This document shows positions 42,286-51,219 of a stretch of DNA of 64,000 nucleotides, piece by piece. The first letter of the stretch is position 1. Every line of letters starts with the position of its first letter. The stretch comes from Nakamurella flavida. Lineage in GTDB: Bacteria > Actinomycetota > Actinomycetes > Mycobacteriales > Nakamurellaceae. Where the stretch lies: positions 3,359,001-3,423,000 of the forward strand of contig NZ_JAUSQV010000001.1 of assembly GCF_030811475.1 (NCBI RefSeq). The letters run 5' to 3'. The notes beneath the pieces are model-generated. The model saw only the letters and a program-made list of their open reading frames with translations. It did not search any database and was not told the origin of the DNA. A program made the position numbers and the translations under genes.

Positions 42286-43562
42286 CAGGTCACCCCGTGG
42301 GCGGCGGCCGCCCGCACCCCCGACGCGCATCCGTCCTCGTGGAACCCCCAGCCCTGCCACGCCCCGGCGAACGCCGTCCGTTCGGTGTTGATCGACGGCA
42401 CCAGCTGCTGGGCGGCCACCGACTCCCGGGTGTAGGTGGGGTGGGCGTAGGTCATCCGGTCGATGACGGTGGCCGGGTCGATGGTGCCGGGGTCGTTCAG
42501 GGTGACGAGGTAGTCGCGACGATCGTCCACCCGCTGCAACCGGTTCAGGTGATAGGTGACCTTGACCGCGCGGTCGTCGGAGGCGCAGGAATCCATCTGG
42601 TAGTTCCACGACGCCCGGGCGCCCGAGGCGAGGGGGAGCAGCCGGGAGTCGGTGTGCAGCACCGTGTCCGAGGTCGTGTACTCGAATGCGCCCAGCACCT
42701 GCTTCTCCTCGGCGGTGGCGTCACCGAGCAGGGCCAGGGCCTGGTCGGGGTGGGTGGCCACCACGATGCGGTCGACCTCGTGCACCCGGTCGGCGTCGTC
42801 CCACACGCTGACGCCGTCGGCGTGCCGGAGGACCGCGCGGACCGGGGTGGACGTCCGCACCGCGGTCAGTCGGGCGGCGACCGCGTCGACGTAGGTGCGC
42901 GATCCGCCGACGACGGTGCGCCACTGGGGGGAGCCGGTGACGGCGAGCATGCCGTGGTGCTCGAGGAAGGCGAACAGGTAGCGCGCGGGGTAGGCGCGGG
43001 CGCCGTCGAAACCGCACGACCAGACGCAGGACACCACCGGCAGCAGGAAGTGGTGGGCGAAGTACTCGGAGTACCCGCCGCGATCGATGAACTCACCGAG
43101 GGTCGTCAGCTCGCCGGTGTCCGGTCGGGCCAGCTCGGCACGGGCCTCGCGATGGAACCGCTTGACCTGGCCGAGCAGGGAGAGATAACGGGGCCGCAGC
43201 AGGGCGCTCGGTTGGGCGAACAGGCCCCGGACGCCCCGAGCGCCGGCGTACTCCAGTCCGCAGCCGTCGCAGCGGACGCTCATCGACATCTCGGAGTCCT
43301 GGGTGGCGACGCCGAGCTCGGCGAACAGCCGGATCAGGTGGGGATAGGTGCGTTCGTTGTGGACCAGGAAGCCGGTGTCCAGGCGGGCGACGCCGCCGTC
43401 GGAGGTGGTGACGTCGTGGGTGTGCGCGTGTCCGCCCAGCCGGTCGTCGGCCTCGAACAGGTGCACGTCGTAGTCGCGTTCCAGCAGGTGGGCGGCGGTC
43501 AACCCGGCCACACCACTGCCGATGACCGCGACGGTCGGGCGGGTGGTTCCGGTGGATGCCAT
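42282..43562 (-). CDS. FAD-dependent NAD(P)-binding oxidoreductase (DUF1365 partner)
   Basis: A 426-residue flavoprotein with the amine-oxidase/phytoene-desaturase fold. It has a Rossmann motif VAVIGSGVAGLTAAHLLE (residues 10-27), an FEADDRLGGHAHTHDV block and a C-terminal INTERTAFAGAWQGWGFHEDG that closes the FAD site. A CDGCG motif near residue 100 could bind a metal or form a disulfide. The exact set of motifs matches the oxidoreductase that travels with DUF1365 and lipid methyltransferases. AGGAG lies eight bases before the ATG. A lipid desaturation or oxidation role is inferred from that association. Confidence 0.9.
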   Translation of the reverse strand: MASTGTTRPTVAVIGSGVAGLTAAHLLERDYDVHLFEADDRLGGHAHTHDVTTSDGGVARLDTGFLVHNERTYPHLIRLFAELGVATQDSEMSMSVRCDGCGLEYAGARGVRGLFAQPSALLRPRYLSLLGQVKRFHREARAELARPDTGELTTLGEFIDRGGYSEYFAHHFLLPVVSCVWSCGFDGARAYPARYLFAFLEHHGMLAVTGSPQWRTVVGGSRTYVDAVAARLTAVRTSTPVRAVLRHADGVSVWDDADRVHEVDRIVVATHPDQALALLGDATAEEKQVLGAFEYTTSDTVLHTDSRLLPLASGARASWNYQMDSCASDDRAVKVTYHLNRLQRVDDRRDYLVTLNDPGTIDPATVIDRMTYAHPTYTRESVAAQQLVPSINTERTAFAGAWQGWGFHEDGCASGVRAAAAHGVTW

Positions 43563-43703
43563 GCGGATGCTCCTGTCCGTCCCCGGCCGGGGTGGTCGGT
43601 GGTGCGTGCGTCATCGGCCATTCGGGGACCGGGGGTGTGCAGATGGGTCATGGTGGCAGCGTCGGGGTGTTTCGCCCGTGATGTGCGGGGGAAGGAGCAG
43701 CCG

Positions 43704-43721
43704 CCGGCAGGGGCCTGCCGG
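43704..43721. promoter_or_regulatory. Perfect dyad in the divergent promoter region
   Basis: CCGGCAGG and CCTGCCGG form 8-bp perfect arms with a two-base centre, in the 228-bp gap between the divergent FAD oxidoreductase and class II aldolase genes. TACCGT at 43745-43750 is a possible -10 for the aldolase. Operator function is a guess. Confidence 0.35.
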
Positions 43722-43790
43722 TCCCGGGGTGTGAACGCTCGCGGTACCGTGCGGCTCCTGCCGCCGACGCCGTGCCCCGGAGGGATCCCG

Positions 43791-44567
43791 ATGACCGCGA
43801 TCTATGCGCCCGAACTCGTCACCGCCGAACTGATCGAGCTGACCCGCTCCCTCGGCCGTCCCGAACGCGATCTGGTGATCCTGGCCGAGGGCAACACCTC
43901 CCAGTTGCTGCCGGACGGCCGCCTGGCGGTCAAGGCCTCCGGGGTGCACATGGCCGCGGCCACGGCGGAGGACTTCGTGGTCGTCGAGGTCGAGGAGCTG
44001 CAGGCGCTGATCACCGATCCGGCCAGCACCCAGGCCGATCTCACCGCCGCGCTGGACGCCGGGGAGATCGCCGGCAAGCGGCGGCGAGGATCCATCGAGG
44101 CGCTCGTCCACGTTGCCGTGCAAGCGGTCTCGCCCATCGCCTTCGTCGGGCACACCCACCCCACCGCGATCGTCGGGCTGCTCAGCTCGGTGCACGCGGA
44201 GACGGCGTTCGACCGGCACGTCTACTCCGACGAGGCCGTGGTCATCGGGCAGCCGCTGTTCGTGCCGTACGCCCAGCCCGGCATCGACCTCGGCCGGGTG
44301 TTCCACCGGACCCTGGTGCAGCGCGTCGAGGAGACCGGGGAGCTGCCGGCGCTGATCCTGCTCGGCAACCACGGCATCGTGGTCACGGCGCCGACGGTCG
44401 GTGGGGTGGACGGCATCTCGGCCATGGCCGTGAAGGGCGCGCAGGTCCGCACGGCGGCCTACTCCGTCGGCGGCGTCGCTCCGCTCACCGCCGAGGCGGT
44501 GGCGAAGTACGTGGCCCGCGACGACATCGCCGAGCGCCGGGGCAACGCCGCCGCCGGGCAGTACTGA
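43791..44567 (+). CDS. Class II aldolase/adducin family protein
   Basis: A 258-residue zinc-dependent aldolase-fold protein of the fuculose-1-phosphate aldolase/ribulose-5-phosphate epimerase superfamily. The zinc ligands are His121 and His123 (GHTHP) and His194 (GNHGIV). The N-terminal EGNTSQLLPDGRLAVKASG is the usual phosphate-binding loop. Sugar-phosphate substrates are typical, but the exact one is unknown and no sugar genes are beside it. GGAGGG lies six bases before the ATG. Confidence 0.9.
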   Translation: MTAIYAPELVTAELIELTRSLGRPERDLVILAEGNTSQLLPDGRLAVKASGVHMAAATAEDFVVVEVEELQALITDPASTQADLTAALDAGEIAGKRRRGSIEALVHVAVQAVSPIAFVGHTHPTAIVGLLSSVHAETAFDRHVYSDEAVVIGQPLFVPYAQPGIDLGRVFHRTLVQRVEETGELPALILLGNHGIVVTAPTVGGVDGISAMAVKGAQVRTAAYSVGGVAPLTAEAVAKYVARDDIAERRGNAAAGQY

Positions 44568-44579
44568 GCGAGCGCGACG

Positions 44580-46322
44580 TCAGCGGCGCAGGACGCGGGA
44601 CTCCCACGGCTGCAGGGTGAGCCCGGCGCCGGCATCCACCGGGTGGGTGCCGAGCAGCAGTTCGGCTCGGGCCCAGTCGGCGGCGTCCGGGATGTCGACG
44701 GTCGCCGGTGATCCGGAGAAGTTGCCGACGACGAGCAGGGTGACGTCGTCGAGTCGACGGGTGAACGCGTAGACGGTCGGGTCGTCCGGCAGCAGCATGG
44801 TGAAGTCGCCGTGCACGACCGCCGGGACCGAGTGCCGCAGATCGGCCAGCGCCCGGTAGTGGTGGAACACCGAGTCGGGATCGGCCAGCGCGGCGGCCGC
44901 GTTGATCTCGGTGGTGTTGGGGTTGACCGGGGCCCACGGGGTGCCGGTGGTGAACCCGCCGTGGGGGGAGTCGTCCCACTGCATCGGGGTGCGGGCGTTG
45001 TCCCGGCTCATCACCCGGAGCGCGGCGAGGACGTCGTCGCCGTTCGCGCCGAGGGCGGTGGCCGCGGCGTAGTGGTTCACCGACTCGATGTCCAGGAAGG
45101 CGCCCGGGCCGTCGAACGGGGCGTTGGTCATGCCCAGTTCCTCGCCCTGGTAGACGTACGGCGTGCCGCGGTGCAGGTGCAGGACCGCGCCCAGGGTCTT
45201 GGCCGAGGCCACCCGGAACTCACCGTCGTCGCCGAACCGGGAGACCGCACGCGGCTGGTCGTGGTTGTTCCAGTAGAGGCTGTTCCAGCCGCGGTCGGCC
45301 AGCCCGTCCTGCCAGCGCCCGAAGCTCCGCTTGAGGGCGAGCAGGTCCCGGGGCAGCACGTCCCACTTGGTGGCGCCCTGGTCGAGCCCGACGTGCTCGA
45401 ACTGGAAGACCATGTCGACCTCGGCCCGCTCGGGGTCGGTGAAGAGTGCGGCTTCCTCGACGGTCACCCCCGGCATCTCGCCGACGGTGAGCACCGCGTC
45501 CCGGCCGGCGAACACCTGCTCGTGCATCTCGTGCAGGAATTCGTGGATGCGCGGGCCACAGGTGTACGAGGCCGTGCCGTCACCCAGGCCGTCCCCGGTG
45601 GGCCGGCCGTCGGGCAGCGCCGTGTCCTTGGAGATGAGGTTGATGACGTCCATCCGGAAGCCGTCGACGCCGCGGTCCAGCCACCAGCGCATCATCGCGT
45701 AGACGGCCTCCCGGACCTGAAGGTTCTCCCAGTTCAGGTCGGGCTGCTTGCGGGAGAACAGGTGCAGGTAGTACTCCCCGGAGGCCTCGTCGAACTCCCA
45801 GGCCGGTCCGCTGAAGAAGGACGACCAGTTGTTCGGCTCGGCGCCGGGGGTCCCGGGCTCGAACCCCTCCCGGGCCGGACGCCACCAGTACCAGTCCCGT
45901 TTCGGGTCGCCGGTGTTCGAGCGGGACGCGGTGAACCACGGGTGCTCGTCGGAGGTGTGGTTGACGACCAGGTCCATGACCAGTCGGATGCCACGGTCGT
46001 GGGCGGCGGCCAGCAGCTCGTCGAACTGCTCGAGGGTGCCGAACAACGGCTCGATGTCCTGGTAGTCGCTGATGTCGTACCCGTTGTCGTCCTGCGGTGA
46101 CGGGTACACCGGGGACAGCCACAGCACGTCGATGCCGAGCTGCGCGAGGTGGTCGAGCTTGGCGATGATCCCGCCGAGGTCACCGATCCCGTCGCCGTCG
46201 GAGTCGGCGAAGCTGCGCGGGTAGATCTGGTAGACCACGGCCGACTTCCACCAGCCGGGCCCGCTGAGCGGGGCCCGGCCGGTGGTGTCGGTGGTGCTCG
46301 CCGGGGCTGGGGAAGTGGACAC
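44580..46322 (-). CDS. Alpha-glucosidase, GH13 family
   Basis: A 580-residue TIM-barrel hydrolase of glycoside hydrolase family 13. The conserved regions are MDLVVNHTSDEHPWF, GFRMDVINLI with the nucleophile Asp near residue 222, TVGEMPG with the acid/base Glu near 281, and NNHDQPR with the third Asp near 351. The QPDLNWEN segment is typical of oligo-1,6-glucosidase and α-glucosidase rather than amylase. It has no signal peptide and acts in the cytoplasm on short α-glucosides. No sugar transporter is adjacent. Confidence 0.94.
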   Translation of the reverse strand: MSTSPAPASTTDTTGRAPLSGPGWWKSAVVYQIYPRSFADSDGDGIGDLGGIIAKLDHLAQLGIDVLWLSPVYPSPQDDNGYDISDYQDIEPLFGTLEQFDELLAAAHDRGIRLVMDLVVNHTSDEHPWFTASRSNTGDPKRDWYWWRPAREGFEPGTPGAEPNNWSSFFSGPAWEFDEASGEYYLHLFSRKQPDLNWENLQVREAVYAMMRWWLDRGVDGFRMDVINLISKDTALPDGRPTGDGLGDGTASYTCGPRIHEFLHEMHEQVFAGRDAVLTVGEMPGVTVEEAALFTDPERAEVDMVFQFEHVGLDQGATKWDVLPRDLLALKRSFGRWQDGLADRGWNSLYWNNHDQPRAVSRFGDDGEFRVASAKTLGAVLHLHRGTPYVYQGEELGMTNAPFDGPGAFLDIESVNHYAAATALGANGDDVLAALRVMSRDNARTPMQWDDSPHGGFTTGTPWAPVNPNTTEINAAAALADPDSVFHHYRALADLRHSVPAVVHGDFTMLLPDDPTVYAFTRRLDDVTLLVVGNFSGSPATVDIPDAADWARAELLLGTHPVDAGAGLTLQPWESRVLRR

Positions 46323-46354
46323 GGGAATCCCTTCAGGCCCCGGAGGGGCGTCGA

Positions 46355-46786
46355 TCAGGCCTGGACGATGACGGCGTAGGAGCCGATGCCGACGAGCCGG
46401 TCGCCCGGGATGCTCTCGGCGTCCAGCACCAGCGAGGTGATGACCCCGGTGGTCCCGTCGAACTCCACGTCACGGACGGAGCCGCGGCCCAGGCCCGTGG
46501 TGTCCAGGACGCGCTTCTTGAGCAGCACCTTGTTCTTGCCGCTGAGCGCGGTGACCTGGGCGTCGGGCACGACGAGGGTGTCGGCCTGCGTGACGGTGAC
46601 CGCGTCCGCGCCGAAGCCCTTGATGCTCGACCACGGGAGGATGTTCCCGTCGCCCGGGGTCTTGCTCAGGCCCAGCGCGATGATCCGGTGCTCGGCCGGA
46701 TCCACCACGAACTCGGCGACCTTGCCGACGGTCTCGGCGCTGTCGGTGGCGACCACCTTGTGGCTCTTCGTGTCGGAGAACAACAT
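46355..46786 (-). CDS. PRC-barrel domain protein 1
   Basis: A 143-residue protein containing a PRC-barrel β-domain in each half (AETVGKVAEFVVDPAEHRIIAL and a second at GLGRGSVRDVEFDGTTGVITSL). PRC barrels are small protein- or RNA-interaction folds found in the photosynthetic reaction centre H subunit and RimM. The ATG at 46786 overlaps the previous stop by one base. It is the last of a three-gene operon. The function is unknown. Confidence 0.85.
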   Translation of the reverse strand: MLFSDTKSHKVVATDSAETVGKVAEFVVDPAEHRIIALGLSKTPGDGNILPWSSIKGFGADAVTVTQADTLVVPDAQVTALSGKNKVLLKKRVLDTTGLGRGSVRDVEFDGTTGVITSLVLDAESIPGDRLVGIGSYAVIVQA

Positions 46787-47373
46787 CACTGCCCCTTGAT
46801 CCGTGCTCGGAAGTCTTCCACCGCTGCGCCGAACCCGGCCAGGTCGTCCCGGACGAAGTCCCGGGCCGCGGCCGGCACGATCAGGTGCTCGCCGGAGGCG
46901 GCCAGGGTGTCCGGCAGCGGGATGAGCAGTCGGTTCTTGCCGCGGCCCAGGCTCTCGGCCGGGTCGATCTCGTAGCCGACGACATCGGCCTGTTCGGACT
47001 TGCTGACCTCGATGATCACGTCGACGACGGTGCCCAGCGCCGTGCCGTCGTCGGTGAGCACCTGGGATCCCAGCACGTCGCCGCCGCCGGGGGCCGCGCC
47101 GGAGGCCACCGCGGACTCCAGCATCGCGTCGGTGGGGACCAGGCTGGACTCGTCGGCGATGATCACCGCGTCGGGGCCCAGTCCGACGACCGACGACCAG
47201 GCGATGGCCGTCTTGAGGGGGCCGGCGAACAGCCCGCGCCCGGCCAGGGTGAAGCCCTCGACGTGGCCGCCGTTGGCGCCGTAGACGACGTCCTTGATCT
47301 GGGCGACGTCCTCACCGCCGTAGGTGACGACGGGCTTCTTGGTGATCTCGCTGGAGCGGAGCAGCACGCTCAT
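46786..47373 (-). CDS. PRC-barrel domain protein 2
   Basis: A 195-residue protein with two PRC-barrel-like halves, GGEDVAQIKDVVYGANGGHVEGF (residues 19-41) and GTALGTVVDVIIEVSKSEQADVVGYEI (about 110-136). It is larger than its partner and shares the repeating pattern of a conserved Gly-x-V-x-D turn. Its ATG overlaps the small membrane protein gene by four bases, and its stop overlaps the next PRC gene by one. The tight packing suggests a complex, possibly a stress or cell-surface system. Confidence 0.87.
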   Translation of the reverse strand: MSVLLRSSEITKKPVVTYGGEDVAQIKDVVYGANGGHVEGFTLAGRGLFAGPLKTAIAWSSVVGLGPDAVIIADESSLVPTDAMLESAVASGAAPGGGDVLGSQVLTDDGTALGTVVDVIIEVSKSEQADVVGYEIDPAESLGRGKNRLLIPLPDTLAASGEHLIVPAAARDFVRDDLAGFGAAVEDFRARIKGQ

Positions 47374-47516
47374 CGGCCGGATCCCTTGCCCTTACGGCGC
47401 GAGCGGTCGTTGATGATCACACCGCCGGACTTCCGCTTGGCCTGCAGGGCGATGAAGGCCCCTACCGCGATGACCACGATCACCACCACGATGATCAACC
47501 ACACCCACCAGTCCAT
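47370..47516 (-). CDS. Small membrane protein with basic tail
   Basis: A 48-residue protein: MDWWVW, one transmembrane segment of about 22 residues made mainly of Ile and Val, then a strongly basic tail (RKSGGVIINDRSRRKGKGSGR). GAGG lies a few bases before the ATG at 47516. Its stop overlaps the PRC-barrel 2 start as ATGA, so it is the first gene of a coupled three-gene operon. A single-pass anchor for the two PRC proteins is a reasonable guess. Confidence 0.7.
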   Translation of the reverse strand: MDWWVWLIIVVVIVVIAVGAFIALQAKRKSGGVIINDRSRRKGKGSGR

Positions 47517-47648
47517 GGCTACCTCGTTCTCAGGATCGCGCTGCGCGAAGTATCGCCCGACGTGCCCGGAATGGGCGCCGGATCTGCAGCGAACTGTAAC
47601 CGCGATCGGGGCCTGCGTACCTGGCGGGAGGGGGTCGGGCCGTCGACC

Positions 47649-47654
47649 TATCCT
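47649..47654 (+). promoter_or_regulatory. -10 hexamer for peptidase E (leaderless)
   Basis: TATCCT ends seven bases before the ATG at 47662. No Shine-Dalgarno sequence is present. Confidence 0.55.
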
Positions 47655-47661
47655 CGGCGAC

Positions 47662-48405
47662 ATGGCAGCCGACACTCCCACGATCCTGGCCACCTCGATC
47701 GGGCTCGATTCCCGGGGACGCGACCGCTACGACGCGGACGCCGGCCCGGTGTTCGACCTGGCCGCCGATCTGTCCGGCGCCACCGGGACTCCGAAGGTGT
47801 GTTTCGTGGGCACGGCCACCGGGGACGACGCCGCGGTGATCACCACGATGTACTCCGCGTTGTCCGCCCGGTTCCGGCCCTCGCATCTCGAGGTCTTCTC
47901 GATGCCCAACGTGGACGACGTGCGCGGGCACCTGCTGGCGCAGGACGTGGTCTGGGTCGGCGGCGGCTCGGTCGCCAACCTGCTGGCGCTGTGGCGGCTG
48001 CACGGGTGGGACGAGCACCTGCGCGCGGCGTGGGAGGCCGGGGTGGTGCTCGGTGGGGTGTCCGCCGGCTCGCTGTGCTGGCACCTGGGCGGCACCACCG
48101 ATTCGTTCGGCCCGACCCTGCGCCCGGTGACGAACGGGCTGGGGTTCCTGCCGTTCTCCAACGGGGTGCACTACGACTCAGAGCGCCAGCGTCGCCCGCT
48201 CTACCACTCGCTCATCGCCGACGGCACCCTCGCCGACGGGTACGCCACCGACGACGGCGTGGGGCTGGTCTACCGGGGGACGGAGATGGTCGAGGCGGTC
48301 GCGGACCGGCCGAACTGCGCGGCCTACCGGGTGGTCCGCGAGGTGGACGCCGACGGCATCGGCACCGCCCGGGAGACCGTGATCGAGCCGCGTCGCCTGC
48401 GCTGA
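47662..48405 (+). CDS. Peptidase E (S51 family)
   Basis: A 247-residue cytoplasmic serine peptidase of the class-I glutamine-amidotransferase fold, related to aspartyl dipeptidase E and cyanophycinase. The nucleophile elbow GVSAGSLCW has Ser134, and VWVGGGSVANLL (residues 94-105) is the second signature. The FSNGVHYDSE segment supplies the conserved histidine near residue 170. It cleaves Asp-Xaa dipeptides in other bacteria. The gene is followed 26 bases later by tRNA-Ser. Confidence 0.88.
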   Translation: MAADTPTILATSIGLDSRGRDRYDADAGPVFDLAADLSGATGTPKVCFVGTATGDDAAVITTMYSALSARFRPSHLEVFSMPNVDDVRGHLLAQDVVWVGGGSVANLLALWRLHGWDEHLRAAWEAGVVLGGVSAGSLCWHLGGTTDSFGPTLRPVTNGLGFLPFSNGVHYDSERQRRPLYHSLIADGTLADGYATDDGVGLVYRGTEMVEAVADRPNCAAYRVVREVDADGIGTARETVIEPRRLR

Positions 48406-48430
48406 GCCCCGGGTTAGGCTTCGTGCTGTT

Positions 48431-48516
48431 GGAGGCGTGTCCGAGTGGCCGAAGGAAGCCGCCTTGAAAGCGGCCAGGTGTCAAAAGCCTCGGGGGTTCG
48501 AATCCCTCCGCCTCCG
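48431..48516 (+). tRNA. tRNA-Ser (anticodon TGA)
   Basis: An 86-base type II tRNA. The acceptor stem GGAGGCG pairs with CGCCTCC, with G as discriminator at 48516. The anticodon stem GCCGC/GCGGC closes the loop CTTGAAA with TGA at 48465-48467, reading UCN codons. The long variable arm and T-loop TTCGAAT are as expected for serine. CCA is not encoded. No integrase or duplicated 3' end marks an element here. Confidence 0.97.
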
Positions 48517-48541
48517 CTGAGTTCGATCGTGTCGGTGTCCC

Positions 48542-49615
48542 TCATGCCCAGGCGGTGAACTGGGGCCCGAGGGTGTCCAGCCAGGCCGCCGGATGGGTGG
48601 CCTCGGTGGCTTCTCCGGGCCGGGTGAACGCCTCCGCCACGGCGGCGAGCAACGCGCCCGCGGTGCGCTCCCGGGTGTAGCGCTCCAGGACCCATTCCCG
48701 GTTCGCCGCCCGGACCCCGGCCAGCTCACCGGACCGGGCCAGCAGGTCGAACACCGTGTCCCGCAGCAGGAGTGGTCGTTGTTCGGGGATGCGCCACGCC
48801 CCGGGGGCGTCGAACAACTCGTGCCCGCCGCCCCCGTCGTAACCGGCGACCAGGCACCCCGCGGCCAGCGCCTCGGCGACCGGCAGCCCGAAGCTCTCGC
48901 TGTGGCCCAGGGCGAGGAACACCGTCGCGGTGCCGAGGGTGCGGGCCACGTCCGCCCGCGGCAGATCGACCATCTCGACCAGGTCCACCCCGGCGGAGCG
49001 GGGGTCGTTGCGCAGCAGCAGGCGGAGCAGCGATGCCTCGCGGGGGCGCTTGCGGGGGAACCAGCAGACCCGCAGCCGATCAGCGGGTAGGGGGGTGAAG
49101 GTGTCCCCGTCCACGATGTTCGGGACCAGGGCGACGGGTAGGTGCGGCAGGGCTGCGGCGAGCACGTCCCGGCTCTCCGCAGTCACCGCCCACATCGCGG
49201 GCGGCCGGACCCAGCCGGGGAAATCGTCCCCGGGGACGCCGGCGGCGAACGTGTAGAAGTGGTTCTGGTCGAAGATCACCGTGCGGGCGCCGGGAGCCGG
49301 ATCGAGGCCCTGGACGGTCGGGGTTTCCGGGACCACCAGCAGGTCGTCCGCCCCGACGGGCACCCGATCGCCGAACAGCACCGGCACGTCGGCGTCGAAC
49401 CAGCCGGGCCGCTCGGCGCCGTCGGGCAGCCACAGCCAGGCCTGCTCCCCGGCCGCCCGCAGCAGCTGCACGTGCTGGGTGAGGACGTGCACGCCTCCGC
49501 TGTGCTGCCGGGTGGCGAAGCCTGCGTAGAGGATGCGGCGGGTGGACGCAGCGGTCGGCGGGGGCACGTGGCGACCGTAGCTGGGCGGGTCTTCATGCGA
49601 CCTGGGTGGAGTCAT
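48542..49615 (-). CDS. Glycosyltransferase (GT-B type)
   Basis: A 357-residue GT-B fold glycosyltransferase. The C-terminal nucleotide-sugar site has LGHSESFGLPVAEALAAG (near residue 234), the usual Ser-Glu-x-Phe-Gly-x-Pro motif of GT4-like enzymes with the EAL glutamate. The N-terminal half has ILYAGFATRQHSGGVHVL, a plausible acceptor-binding start. It probably glycosylates a cell-envelope polymer. It converges on the tRNA and is separated by 75 bases from the polyol operon, so it is not part of it. Confidence 0.85.
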   Translation of the reverse strand: MTPPRSHEDPPSYGRHVPPPTAASTRRILYAGFATRQHSGGVHVLTQHVQLLRAAGEQAWLWLPDGAERPGWFDADVPVLFGDRVPVGADDLLVVPETPTVQGLDPAPGARTVIFDQNHFYTFAAGVPGDDFPGWVRPPAMWAVTAESRDVLAAALPHLPVALVPNIVDGDTFTPLPADRLRVCWFPRKRPREASLLRLLLRNDPRSAGVDLVEMVDLPRADVARTLGTATVFLALGHSESFGLPVAEALAAGCLVAGYDGGGGHELFDAPGAWRIPEQRPLLLRDTVFDLLARSGELAGVRAANREWVLERYTRERTAGALLAAVAEAFTRPGEATEATHPAAWLDTLGPQFTAWA

Positions 49616-49690
49616 GGCGGGTCGTCGAGCCTGCTGCCCCTATAGCGCGGGGCCGGCCGTCCCTTCCAGGACCGCGGCGCCGCCGCCACC

Positions 49691-51199
49691 TCACGAGCGC
49701 TCGAGCTCCGCCAACTCGGCCTCGACCGCAGCCCGTACGCCGACACGGTGCATGGTCCTCAACACCCGCGTGAAGCGGTCGGTGAACTCCGCGCACTTCC
49801 CCAGCTCGCCGAACATCGGGTTGCCGCTGATCAGCGCGAGGGGGTCGGCCTGCGATCTGCGTGCGCGCGCCGAGAGGTCGTCGGCTCTGGCGTCGGTCAG
49901 TGAAATGGGACGACCGGAGTCGTCGATGCCTTCCCAGGCGCGGGCCCAGCAGGCCACCACCACCGTCGCGGCGCCGAACGAACGGCCGGCGGCCACGAGG
50001 TCCCGGATGACCGGCACCACGAAGGTGGGCAAGGTCGTGGAGGACTGCATCGTCAACCGCTCGATGCTGTCGCTGATGGCCGGGTTGGCGAAGCGTTCGA
50101 TCACCGCGGCGGAGTACGCCCGCAGGTCGGCGCCAGGTGGAGCGGGCATGCTCGCCGCCCCCTCGTGCAGCAGGTAGTGACCCAACAGCCGTCGGACGGT
50201 GGGATCGGCGGACGCGCCGGCCCCGTCGGCGTGACCCAGCAGCAGCCCGAGGTAGGAGATCGTCTGGTGACCGGCGTTCACCAGCCGCATCTTCATCTGC
50301 TCGTAGGGGCGCACGTCCTCGACCAGTTGCACGCCGACCCGCTCCCACGCCGGGCGTCCCTGGGGGAAGTGGTCCTCGACCACCCACTGCCGGAAGGGCT
50401 CGCACACCACGGGCCAGCTGTCGTGAAGACCGGTGGCCTCGGCCACGGCCTCGAGGTCGGCCGGGGCGGTGCGCGGGGTGATGCGGTCGACCATGGCGTT
50501 GGGGAAGGCGACGTCCTCGGCGACGTGGGCGGCCAGGTCGGGGTCCTGTGCCTGGGTGAAGGCGAGCAGGGTGCGCCGGGCGACGTCGCCGTTGGCGTGC
50601 ACGTTGTCGCACGACAGGACCGTGAACGGCGGCACCCCCGCCGAGCGGCGGCGGCGCAAGGCCTCGGCCAGGAAGCCGAAAGCACTGCGCGGGGTGCGGG
50701 CGTCCGCGATGTCGTGTTGCAGGACGTCGTCGGAGAGATCGACGGACCCGGTGGCCGGGTCGTAGCAGTAGCCGCCCTCGGTGATGGTGAGCGAGACGAT
50801 GCGCACGGCGGGATCGGCCATGCGCGCCAACACTTTCTCGCTCTCATCCGGGGCGAACAGGTACTCGACCACCGACCCGACCACGCGGCAGCGCTGCCCG
50901 TCCGCGCCCCGTTCGGCCACGACGAACAGCCTGTCCTGGGCGCGCATCATCTCGGCCATGGCGGCGTCCTGCCGGAGCAGATTGACCCCGCAGATGCCGT
51001 AGGCCCGGGCGCCGTCGTCGACGGCCAACAGGTCGTCGAGGTAGACCGCCTGGTGGGCGCGGTGGAAGCCACCGAACCCGATGTGGACCACCCCCGGGCT
51101 GACCAGGTCGCGGTCGTAGCCGGGTCGTTGTGTGTCCTGACTGGCCGACGAGGCGGTGGACGTGTTCAGCCGCGGCCGGGTGGGTGTGATGGGGGACAT
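49691..51199 (-). CDS. Mannitol dehydrogenase family protein
   Basis: A 502-residue NAD(P)-dependent polyol dehydrogenase of the long-chain family that includes mannitol 2-dehydrogenase and fructuronate reductase. The Rossmann start VVHIGFGGFHRAHQAVYLDDL (residues 37-57) is typical. The catalytic lysine and the MRLVNAGHQTISYLG segment (about residues 300-314), with its Asn and His, are also recognised. GAGGTG precedes the ATG at 51199. It is the last gene of the operon. It would oxidise a hexitol or pentitol to a ketose. The polyol is unknown. Confidence 0.92.
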   Translation of the reverse strand: MSPITPTRPRLNTSTASSASQDTQRPGYDRDLVSPGVVHIGFGGFHRAHQAVYLDDLLAVDDGARAYGICGVNLLRQDAAMAEMMRAQDRLFVVAERGADGQRCRVVGSVVEYLFAPDESEKVLARMADPAVRIVSLTITEGGYCYDPATGSVDLSDDVLQHDIADARTPRSAFGFLAEALRRRRSAGVPPFTVLSCDNVHANGDVARRTLLAFTQAQDPDLAAHVAEDVAFPNAMVDRITPRTAPADLEAVAEATGLHDSWPVVCEPFRQWVVEDHFPQGRPAWERVGVQLVEDVRPYEQMKMRLVNAGHQTISYLGLLLGHADGAGASADPTVRRLLGHYLLHEGAASMPAPPGADLRAYSAAVIERFANPAISDSIERLTMQSSTTLPTFVVPVIRDLVAAGRSFGAATVVVACWARAWEGIDDSGRPISLTDARADDLSARARRSQADPLALISGNPMFGELGKCAEFTDRFTRVLRTMHRVGVRAAVEAELAELERS

Positions 51200-51219
51200 G
51201 GTCACCTCGGGTCCTGTGG

